Under the pieces are notes generated by a model, which did not search any database, was not told the origin of the DNA, and saw only the letters and a list, made by a program, of their open reading frames with translations. DNA of 14,140 bases from an uncultured Acetatifactor sp. (GTDB lineage: Bacteria > Bacillota > Clostridia > Lachnospirales > Lachnospiraceae). The stretch lies in the NCBI GenBank assembly GCA_910585015.1, contig CAJUCT010000067.1:1-14140 (forward strand), given 5' to 3'. Shown in pieces: positions 1 to 4,852 of this stretch (position 1 is its first letter; every line of letters starts with the position of its first letter). A program made the translations under genes and the position numbers.

Positions 1-2
1 AA

Positions 3-110
3 AGACGCTGTCAATTTAAAGATGGTGACAGCATTCTGCACAATGACAGAATATCTGGTGATAATAATCCGCGTCCAGGCGGTGATGTGAAAGTGCAAAT
101 CAATACATAG
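3..110 (+). CDS. Possible C-terminal tail of a plus-strand gene entering from the left edge
   Basis: One plus-strand frame is open from the window edge to a TAG at 108-110. It reads as a hydrophilic Asp/Asn/Gly-rich tail ending in GGDVKVQINT. The composition looks protein-like, but only about 35 codons are visible and no family is recognised. It lies antisense to the 3' end of the rha-like gene, so at most one of the two is likely to be a real coding end here. If this tail is real, the last 30 or so residues of the rha-like protein are read-through into foreign DNA. Confidence 0.25.
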   Translation, partial: RRCQFKDGDSILHNDRISGDNNPRPGGDVKVQINT

Positions 111-493
111 TACTGATAAATATCATCACATACTGCACTTGCCAGTTCCCTTGCATTTTCCTGAATCAGGTCTTTACTTTCCATAACGCCCTTTTCTCCC
201 GTGAATTTGTTGGCAAGAAAATCACAACCAAGTTTTGTCACATTATAGCATCGATTTTCTTTTCCGCTTGCGTCTTTATAGACAGATTCTGAAAAATAGT
301 CACTCACCACCATTTGGTTGTCAGTCAAGATTTCAACATATCCCTTAATATGCTTTCCGTTTTCTTCTCTGCCATCCAGTTTTCTCAACACTTGCCAATG
401 ACCTATATTCATCATTTCAGCAATTTCAAGCGTTGTTATCGTTTGTGCATTATCTGTTTTCTCTTTTGTAAAAATGTTTGTCATTTCGTGCAT
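11..493 (-). CDS. Rha-family phage regulatory protein (C-terminus doubtful)
   Basis: About 160 residues. The N-terminal part matches the Rha (phage pRha) pattern: a helix-turn-helix-like TTLEIAEMMNIGHWQVLRKL segment, then SDYFSESVYKDASGKENRCY and the diagnostic VTKLGCDFLANKFTGEKG. Rha proteins are small phage or prophage regulators; in lambdoid phages Rha is reported to interfere with growth in certain hosts. The start is placed at the internal ATG at 493, because a GGAG lies 8 nt upstream of it. An earlier in-frame ATG at 511 overlaps that ribosome binding site and is less likely. After FTGEKG, family members usually continue with a short amphipathic segment of the FTAxYxxxFxxME type. Here the sequence diverges and ends in an unrelated tail antisense to a plus-strand open frame, so the gene may be 3'-truncated by recombination. 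The family call is fairly secure for residues 15-100 and weak beyond them. Confidence 0.68.
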   Translation of the reverse strand: MHEMTNIFTKEKTDNAQTITTLEIAEMMNIGHWQVLRKLDGREENGKHIKGYVEILTDNQMVVSDYFSESVYKDASGKENRCYNVTKLGCDFLANKFTGEKGVMESKDLIQENARELASAVCDDIYQYYVLICTFTSPPGRGLLSPDILSLCRMLSPSLN

Positions 494-518
494 AACTCGC
501 ACTCCTTTCATTTTTACT

Positions 519-789
519 GGGTATGTAACATTTCGTTACACACCCCATTACTCGAAGTGCGGCAGGAGCATACCCTGCCATGCGTCACACATCTATATAT
601 TCACCCTTTCGGGGAATTTTCTAAAATAAAAGTGCGCCACCCTACCGGCAATCTCTTGCCGATAAAATAACGCACCAGTTCTCGCGCAATATTTACAATT
701 ACAAGGTCTATTGTGTTGGCCTTGGTGTCTCTTATCCTTTGTGTTTAACCCTGGTTTATACTACTTCTCTCGTCTCGGAATTTCGACTT
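519..789 (-). promoter_or_regulatory. Structured 5' leader of the rha-like gene (candidate riboregulator)
   Basis: The interval between the promoter at 796-824 and the rha-like start holds no convincing ORF, but on the minus-strand RNA it contains a chain of hairpins. One is a 6-bp stem CGGCAA/TTGCCG with a 4-nt loop (646-661), enclosed by GTGCG/CGCAC (632-636 with 671-675). Another is a GAAA-capped stem with one bulge (599-617). A third is GGCAGG/CCTGCC (561-579). The last is an 11-bp stem with one G-U pair (519-545), ending 7 nt before the AAAGGAG ribosome binding site. The density of stems suggests a regulatory leader or an independent small RNA. I do not recognise it as a named riboswitch class. 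Confidence 0.5.
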
Positions 790-795
790 TTTATC

Positions 796-824
796 AGTAT
801 AAGTCACAGAGTTTGATATGTCAA
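796..824 (-). promoter_or_regulatory. Sigma-A-type promoter of the rha-like gene
   Basis: On the minus strand, a consensus -35 TTGACA (824-819) is followed by a 17-bp spacer and a -10 TATACT (801-796). This predicts a start near 789, leaving a leader of about 295 nt before the ATG at 493. The terminator of the preceding gene (840-871) sits just upstream, so this is a separate transcription unit. Confidence 0.7.
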
Positions 825-839
825 GCCGATACTTTCATT

Positions 840-871
840 AAAAAACATCTGTCATAGTAACAGACGTTTTT
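840..871 (-). terminator. Intrinsic terminator after the two-helix membrane protein gene
   Basis: A 12-bp stem (841-852 with 860-871, one G-U pair as RNA) with a 7-nt loop and a run of U residues follows the stop codon at 878 by a few bases. The A/T arms make it potentially bidirectional. Confidence 0.75.
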
Positions 872-877
872 AATAAT

Positions 878-1303
878 TCATTTGTTTTTCTTCAATATCT
901 CCAAAAGTTTGTGCGGAGAAAATACATAATGAAGTATGAATGCAAGCATTCCTAATAGTTCGACAATCGTTGCGCTTATGTAATACTTCAAAAACTCAAA
1001 CAACTCTATGGCCAGTTCCGTGTTAATACTTTTAAAAAATGGTATTTTCAAAGTAACAGACGAAACAATAAGAAGAACTATTAAGTTAAAAAACAAAAGC
1101 TGAAACCATATAATTCTCTTTATTGCAACCGCAAGACCGCTCCTTAATGTTAATTTTTGTGATTCAGAGTTTTTTATTACCTTTCTTGCTATATTCTGTA
1201 TTTTTCTTCCATATTCAGAATTGTCATTCAAAGAGTTATTTTTCTCTTCTTTTGTTTCTTTATTTTTCATTTTAGCTATAAGCTTTTTTGATTCTTCTTT
1301 CAT
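878..1303 (-). CDS. Small two-helix membrane protein, partner of the ImmA-like gene
   Basis: A 141-residue protein of no recognised family. Residues 1-63 are strongly charged (Lys/Glu/Asn-rich) and probably cytoplasmic. Two hydrophobic helices follow at about 64-84 (IIWFQLLFFNLIVLLIVSSV) and 107-128, separated by a loop of about 20 residues. The C-terminus is a basic HKLLEILKKNK tail, so a hairpin topology with both ends inside is likely. A GGAG lies 5 nt upstream of the ATG. It starts 22 nt after the ImmA/IrrE-like gene and is followed directly by an intrinsic terminator, so the two form a bicistronic unit. A substrate, membrane anchor or sensor for the peptidase is a reasonable guess, but only from position. 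Confidence 0.72.
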   Translation of the reverse strand: MKEESKKLIAKMKNKETKEEKNNSLNDNSEYGRKIQNIARKVIKNSESQKLTLRSGLAVAIKRIIWFQLLFFNLIVLLIVSSVTLKIPFFKSINTELAIELFEFLKYYISATIVELLGMLAFILHYVFSPHKLLEILKKNK

Positions 1304-1325
1304 TCCTATCTCCGCCTTCGTATAT

Positions 1326-1910
1326 TTATTTTAGTTTTTCCTCCTTTAATCTAAGCTTCATCAGTTTTTCTGGAACTTGAAATATTTCAGATAAATCTTC
1401 AACCGTCAATCCTGCAATGGCGTGATAAACCTTATTTAATGCTTTAGACGGAATCAACAATTTAGCAGCAAATTCAGACGCCGCAGCCTCATGTTTATTT
1501 TCAAATCCGTCATTATGTAAAAATTCTATGTAATCATTTTTGATCATATCCCCGTGTAAGCAGCAGTGTCCTATTTCATGAGCGGCTGTAAATCTTTTTT
1601 GCTTTACATCGTCATTTTCCCCGAAGAATATTCTTACGTCATCTCCAATTATAGTGACAAGACCATATATTTTCCCTTTATCCTCTATCTTTTCAATCTC
1701 AGTAAAATCACTTGCTTGCTTTTGAATGCCCCAAACATTAAAAAGCTTGTCCATGTTTACAGGGGCCATCTTTTCTTGCCCTGCTAGAAACAGTATTTCC
1801 TCTGCTGACTTCCCTTTTAGTCTGTTCAGTGTTTCGCACATCAGCTTGTCCTCCTTTGCCCTGCTCTTCGACAGAGCCGCCTCGTACAGTTCGTAGTATT
1901 GTTTCCTCAC
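1326..1910 (-). CDS. ImmA/IrrE family metallo-endopeptidase
   Basis: A 194-residue protein with the zinc-peptidase signature AAHEIGHCCLHG: HEXXH at residues 111-115, with the third ligand probably E141 in HEAAASEFAAKLLIPS (the usual E-x-x-A-x-x-F-A pattern). ImmA/IrrE peptidases cut a partner regulator, typically an XRE-type phage or ICE repressor (ImmA/ImmR in ICEBs1) or DdrO in Deinococcus. Residues 1-60 are helical and charged and show no HTH. No HTH repressor gene is seen next to it, and the next gene downstream is a membrane protein. The start is a GTG at 1910 with a strong GGAGGTGA ribosome binding site close upstream. A promoter at 2018-2048 and a dyad overlapping the ribosome binding site suggest tight control. 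Confidence 0.85.
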   Translation of the reverse strand: MRKQYYELYEAALSKSRAKEDKLMCETLNRLKGKSAEEILFLAGQEKMAPVNMDKLFNVWGIQKQASDFTEIEKIEDKGKIYGLVTIIGDDVRIFFGENDDVKQKRFTAAHEIGHCCLHGDMIKNDYIEFLHNDGFENKHEAAASEFAAKLLIPSKALNKVYHAIAGLTVEDLSEIFQVPEKLMKLRLKEEKLK

Positions 1911-1920
1911 AAAATCACCT

Positions 1921-1951
1921 CCAAGCTAAAGTGTAAAACATTTTGGCTTGG
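1921..1951 (-). promoter_or_regulatory. Dyad overlapping the ribosome binding site of the ImmA-like gene
   Basis: Arms of 14 bp (1921-1934 and 1938-1951, 12 of 14 complementary as DNA) with a 3-nt centre. The outer CCAAGC/GCTTGG is perfect. The promoter-distal arm includes the first two G residues of the GGAGGTGA ribosome binding site (1915-1922). It could act as an operator or as an mRNA hairpin limiting translation initiation. Its mismatches become G-U pairs only in plus-strand RNA, so a DNA-operator reading is slightly favoured. Confidence 0.45.
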
Positions 1952-1999
1952 ACTGCATAGGGAAACCTGCGATATTTTCACACTTTTATTATACAAGGT

Positions 2000-2027
2000 T
2001 TGACAAAAAAAATATATATTATATATT
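2000..2027 (+). promoter_or_regulatory. Weak candidate plus-strand promoter facing the ImmA promoter
   Basis: TTGACA at 2000-2005, then 16 bp and TATATT at 2022-2027, inside a very AT-rich tract. It would read towards 2283, where no plus-strand gene is seen before the bidirectional terminator at 2250-2278. It may make a short untranslated RNA or be chance in AT-rich DNA. Confidence 0.25.
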
Positions 2028-2048
2028 AATAAATATAACGTTTGTCAA
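2018..2048 (-). promoter_or_regulatory. Promoter of the ImmA-like / membrane protein unit
   Basis: On the minus strand, TTGACA (2048-2043) with a 17-bp spacer and TATATA (2025-2020); an alternative TATAAT at 2023-2018 has a 19-bp spacer. The leader to the GTG start would be about 100 nt. The rest of the gene-free interval 1911-2283 holds the ribosome binding site dyad, this promoter, AT-rich DNA at about 2050-2160 in which I see nothing, and the terminator at 2250-2278. Confidence 0.55.
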
Positions 2049-2249
2049 CTGGTAATTTTTAACAAAATCGAATAATTATTTTCATATACATTTTTAATTG
2101 AAAATTTACCATACGCAATGTATAATTTTATTTGCTCCATTCAAACATCAAAATATTTTTTCTTTGCTCATCGCTCGAACCGTCCCTAAAATCCTCAACT
2201 ATTTATGCCGGATTTTCAATTCTGGTGTTTGTCCGTGATTAGAGCTATT

Positions 2250-2278
2250 AAAAAGGTAGGGGATTCCCCTACCTTTTT
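2250..2278 (-). terminator. Strong bidirectional intrinsic terminator
   Basis: A perfect 13-bp inverted repeat (2250-2262 and 2266-2278) with a 3-nt loop. The GGTAGGGG/CCCCTACC core is flanked by A5 and T5, so it works in both directions. It starts 5 bp past the stop codon of the 73-residue Cys-rich protein gene. Confidence 0.85.
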
Positions 2279-2283
2279 AATAA

Positions 2284-2505
2284 TCATTCCAATTCTGACA
2301 GGCTTGATACAATTCCATACTTTTTTATGCAATCATCGCATTTGATAACAATATCACTGTCCCTAAAACCCGGTATATTATCTTTAGTTCTTATCACCCT
2401 TCCCTTTCCACATGGGCAAATATAAGTATATGTATCCACTGTTCCGCTTCCAGCTCCGTATCCAGGATGTGGTTCGCTCTTATTCCCTATCATCTTTAGT
2501 GCCAT
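2284..2505 (-). CDS. Small Cys-rich protein (putative zinc-binding)
   Basis: 73 residues, family not recognised. Two cysteine pairs, C30-P-C32 (in YICPCGKG) and C56-D-D-C59, are spaced like a small zinc ribbon. The first 25 residues are Gly/Ser-rich and probably flexible. A consensus AAGGAGG lies 8 nt before the ATG at 2505. The gene has its own promoter (2536-2564) and terminator (2250-2278), so it is monocistronic. Small zinc-ribbon proteins of this sort are common among phage and integrative-element accessory genes. No function can be assigned. Confidence 0.7.
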   Translation of the reverse strand: MALKMIGNKSEPHPGYGAGSGTVDTYTYICPCGKGRVIRTKDNIPGFRDSDIVIKCDDCIKKYGIVSSLSELE

Positions 2506-2535
2506 ACAAATTTCCTCCTTTTATATGATAACCAC

Positions 2536-2564
2536 ATTTTACCACAGAAAATCATATTTGTCAC
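2536..2564 (-). promoter_or_regulatory. Promoter of the 73-residue Cys-rich protein gene
   Basis: On the minus strand, GTGACA (2564-2559), an exact 17-bp spacer, and TAAAAT (2541-2536), about 30 bp before the ATG. It lies just beyond the stop codon of the upstream gene. Confidence 0.5.
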
Positions 2565-2577
2565 TTAAACTTGACAT

Positions 2578-2751
2578 TTATTTCCATATGTCATCATGAT
2601 CTTCCCCGTCATAATGGTTGTAATAATGGAACCCGTCCTCAATCCGCTTTCCGCAGTTGACACATACATCCCAATACCCCCATTCACTGCTTTCTGTATC
2701 TGATGTAATTCCTTTGGGGCAACCGCATGTACAGTATTCTTTGTTATTCAT
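2578..2751 (-). CDS. Tiny Cys-rich protein coupled to the P63C gene
   Basis: 57 residues from the ATG at 2751. That start is chosen because GGAGG lies 8 nt upstream; a longer in-frame extension upstream has no such site and lies inside the preceding gene. Cysteines occur as C7-x-C9-x-C11 and C30-x2-C33 (CVNCGKRIE), a probable zinc ribbon or knuckle. The tail is rich in His, Asp and Tyr (HYYNHYDGEDHDD). The ATG overlaps the 3' end of the P63C gene by 8 nt, so the two are probably translationally coupled. It resembles the next small Cys-rich protein in style but is not obviously homologous. Function unknown. Confidence 0.65.
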   Translation of the reverse strand: MNNKEYCTCGCPKGITSDTESSEWGYWDVCVNCGKRIEDGFHYYNHYDGEDHDDIWK

Positions 2752-3610
2752 AGCTTGATCCTCCGTTCTTTTCTCTATTGGCCTGTGCCATAGCTTTATC
2801 AAACAACATTTCAAATTCTTCCCATGTATCAGACGCTTGCATCAGCCCTATTGTCTTTTGGAGCTGCTTATCTAAGTGCGGCACACCCACGCTCTCTGTC
2901 AGTGACTGATGTAATTTCTTATTTCTCGGCGTTTTCTGTTTCAACTCCTCCAGTACTCCGTCAGGAAGTTGGTCGTATATATACTGGTTCGTCAGCTTCC
3001 CTACATACTGAGGTCTGTTTGATCCCGTGTAAGTCCATCCCTTAAGCCGAAACATCTGCTTGTAAAATTCATCCGGGAACCGTTTTGCCCATGGCATAAG
3101 TTCTTCGCTAACGTATTTGGAAAGTAACTTTTGCAGTTCGTCCTTTTCTCTGTCATACTGATAACCCGTTACTTCATCAATAACAGCAGAAAGACCCGTC
3201 TTGGCAAATGCGGTCATTATGGCATATAGTTTATCGGCTACGGCAATCTGGCTTTCCATCTTCAAATCGCCGTTGTGTTTTGCGTCCACATATGCTTTGC
3301 AGAGGTCAACGAATATATCCGCACCAAACGGAGTAAACTTCCCTCCTGCTTTTGTTCTGTACTGCTGGAGATTGTTTCGATTGGCCTTTTCCAGCCAATC
3401 CCTTAATCCATTCGAAAGATAAGGAGATATCCACTGTGAGTTTAGATTCCTCACAAGTGCAAGACTCCCTCCCCCAACAAGCCCCATAGACTTCGCCGCT
3501 CCTCTTAGCGACAAAACACGTTCCTTGTTATCCATGACATAACATTCAATTTTTATGTTGTCACCTATTTCCCATATTCCATAATGCGTTGCCCTTGGCA
3601 TATTTTCCAT
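2744..3610 (-). CDS. P63C domain-containing protein (phage-type)
   Basis: A 288-residue protein. The N-terminus GIWEIGDNIKIECYVMDNKERVLSLRGAAKSMGL follows the usual opening of P63C proteins. The P63C domain spans about 160-260, with the characteristic ELMPWAKRFPDEFYKQMFRL (170-189), LPDGVLEELKQKTPRNKKLH and a W-x2-F ending. P63C domains occur in phage and mobile-element proteins, often joined to antirepressor-type domains; their biochemical role is not established. AAGGAGG lies 8 nt before the ATG at 3610, and an extended -10 promoter lies just upstream. It is first in a two-gene unit with the 57-residue Cys-rich protein. Confidence 0.85.
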   Translation of the reverse strand: MENMPRATHYGIWEIGDNIKIECYVMDNKERVLSLRGAAKSMGLVGGGSLALVRNLNSQWISPYLSNGLRDWLEKANRNNLQQYRTKAGGKFTPFGADIFVDLCKAYVDAKHNGDLKMESQIAVADKLYAIMTAFAKTGLSAVIDEVTGYQYDREKDELQKLLSKYVSEELMPWAKRFPDEFYKQMFRLKGWTYTGSNRPQYVGKLTNQYIYDQLPDGVLEELKQKTPRNKKLHQSLTESVGVPHLDKQLQKTIGLMQASDTWEEFEMLFDKAMAQANREKNGGSSYE

Positions 3611-3633
3611 GTGGTCACCCTCCTTTGTACAAA

Positions 3634-3662
3634 ATTATAACACCAATCTCGGGACAATTCAA
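3634..3662 (-). promoter_or_regulatory. Promoter of the P63C gene
   Basis: On the minus strand, TTGAAT (3662-3657), a 17-bp spacer and a perfect TATAAT (3639-3634) preceded by TGT, i.e. an extended -10. It is about 25 bp from the ATG, so the leader is very short. Confidence 0.65.
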
Positions 3663-3733
3663 GATGTGTTTTATATCTTTAATTTATCCCATGAATAAAT
3701 TGTAAGATTTTGTATTATATAAAGGGCCGCACA

Positions 3734-3757
3734 AAAAGAGCCAGAAATGGCTCTTTT
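3734..3757 (-). terminator. Intrinsic terminator closing the remnant gene unit
   Basis: A perfect 10-bp stem (3734-3743 with 3748-3757) with a 4-nt loop and a T-run on the minus strand. It overlaps the TAA stop (3756-3758) of the small ORF. Confidence 0.75.
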
Positions 3758-3896
3758 AAACCTCAAACGGATTCCTCTGCGTCCGCTTTGCCTCATCCTT
3801 GGCCTGATTCATCATATCATTGAAAAGCTCACGCTTGAAGTCATCGGAATCAAATTTATTCTTGGTTGTAAACGACTGCATTTGTAACAAAAACAT
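3756..3896 (-). CDS. Small ORF or C-terminal gene remnant ending in RTQRNPFEV
   Basis: This frame is different from the NPCBM-like frame. It gives up to 46 residues from the ATG at 3896, or 41 from the ATG at 3881. The last 35 residues (KFDSDDFKRELFNDMMNQ onward) are charged, helical and convincingly protein-like, and they end at a stop inside an intrinsic terminator. The first residues overlap the NPCBM-like gene out of frame and look less natural. No clear ribosome binding site is seen at a proper distance. I read it as the 3' end of another gene left by recombination or a frame change, or a short overlapping ORF. Family not recognised. Confidence 0.4.
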   Translation of the reverse strand: MFLLQMQSFTTKNKFDSDDFKRELFNDMMNQAKDEAKRTQRNPFEV

Positions 3897-4510
3897 AACT
3901 CCCGCTGTCTCCGATAGTTCCCATTGTTATTGCAGACGCATTGTTTATCGGTATATCAACAGCAAATGGCTCTGTCATATTTGTAATTTCTTCAGACGTA
4001 TATATAATTTCATCATCTGCTATTATTTGAAGACAACTTTTTCCACCCGCCCCTTTTTTCATAGCAACAATACATTTAAGATAAGAATAATCTCTTCTCA
4101 CATTAAATGTAGTGGAATTATTATCATATTCAAAAAAACAAAGACTTTCCATACATATTTCCGTATGTGTCTTCTCTGCTATCTTGAAAATAAGAAGAAC
4201 TTGTTTGTGTTATAACTGGCAAGTCAAACAAATTAGTCTTTTCTTTAACAATCTTCCCAACATAATACATCCCGTCTTTTATAGTCGATACATTATCTTC
4301 TGGTAATAAACTTTCAACAAACTCTTTTGAATAATACTGTATGCCATTTATAAATACTGAGGATTTCTCTTTATTTATTGCCTTTTCTTCTCCATCTATA
4401 GATAATCCAATGTTTTGAAATTCAATTGACGGAATTTCATCAAGTTCTCCATTTGCGTCCCCTAGCTCTTTTGCTAATTCGCTTCTTTCTTCCGTTAATT
4501 CATTTATCAT
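3856..4510 (-). pseudogene. NPCBM-like carbohydrate-binding/stalk protein, frameshifted and 5'-truncated
   Basis: Two adjacent frames join at a T7 run (minus strand; A7 at 4132-4138). The upstream frame (126 residues) begins with a Glu/Lys coiled coil (NELTEERSELAKEL) and a stalk-like segment (VFINGIQYYSKEFVESLL). It ends in DTYGNMYGKSLFF just before a TGA. Removing one T continues it into EYDNNSTTFNVRRDYSYLKC, then IIADDEIIYTSEEITNMTEPF and FVTNAVVYNQE, the pattern of an NPCBM/NEW2-like carbohydrate-binding domain. Full-length relatives carry an N-terminal signal or membrane helix before the coiled coil. Here none exists: the frame upstream runs into a palindrome at 4541-4576. The gene is therefore probably dead at both the 5' end and the frameshift, unless the T7 run is a sequencing error or slips. 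Confidence 0.6.
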
Positions 4511-4540
4511 ATTTTTTGAAACAGCATTTACAGTACCACA

Positions 4541-4576
4541 GTCAAATACCCCGCAGCAAGCTGCGGGGTATTTGAC
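4541..4576. repeat. Perfect palindrome with 17-bp arms
   Basis: Arms 4541-4557 and 4560-4576 are exact reverse complements around a 2-nt centre; the core is CCCCGCAGC/GCTGCGGGG. No T-run follows on either strand, so it is not a typical terminator. It marks the point where the NPCBM-like gene loses its 5' end. Its perfection suggests a dispersed palindromic repeat or a mobile-element terminus. Confidence 0.8.
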
Positions 4577-4697
4577 CCTCGCGGCATTCGCAAGTCAACA
4601 TTCTGCTTTATGCTCGCGCAAGCGTGGCACTTGACTCATTGCCCGCGTAAATAAACATGACATACTGCTGTCCTGTTTATTGTGGTATTGTAATTTT
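4577..4697. other. Non-coding segment with nested inverted repeats between palindrome and IS
   Basis: No credible gene. It contains AGTCAA (4592-4597) paired at a distance with TTGACT (about 4631), enclosing a GCAA-capped stem. A second hairpin at about 4651-4681 has 12-bp arms with one mismatch (ATAAACATGACA against TGTCCTGTTTAT). With the palindrome on its left and the dyad at 4702-4739 on its right, it may be a MITE-like element or a structured RNA. Confidence 0.4.
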
Positions 4698-4714
4698 ATA
4701 ACTTCTCGGAATCT
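4698..4714 (+). repeat. 17-bp direct repeat, left copy
   Basis: Identical to 6377-6393 in the same orientation; the matching bases end at both sides. It forms the left arm of a dyad with 4722-4738. Confidence 0.85.
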
Positions 4715-4852
4715 CAATGAATGAGATTCTAAGCGAAGATTGACAACTGAATATCGTGCAGGAAAAGAAATTAGAGAAAAATGGACATAAACATTGGACA
4801 TAGTGGGTACTATGCCTTGAAAAATCTTATGGAATCGCTTAATATATCATTA

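Noticed and set aside
314..670. Plus-strand frame of 118 codons opposite the rha-like gene and leader
   Set aside because: No ribosome binding site, Cys/His/Phe-rich composition typical of antisense reading, and it crosses the structured leader.
519..700. Retron or reverse-transcriptase-associated RNA
   Set aside because: No reverse transcriptase gene is present, and there are no long flanking inverted repeats of the msr-msd kind.
4130..4152. Programmed frameshift in the NPCBM-like gene
   Set aside because: A -1 slip on U-runs gives the wrong frame; a +1 shift would be needed, and the gene is already truncated at the 5' end.
4541..4576. Palindrome as an intrinsic terminator
   Set aside because: No T-run on either strand after the stem and no gene ends next to it.
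4702..4739. Dyad as terminator of the transposase
   Set aside because: It lies over 100 bp from the stop, and its arms match the IS end sequences, so a terminus explanation is better.
4595..4801. Minus-strand frame of 68 codons between palindrome and transposase
   Set aside because: It runs across inverted repeats and a probable IS end, with no ribosome binding site and no recognisable features.
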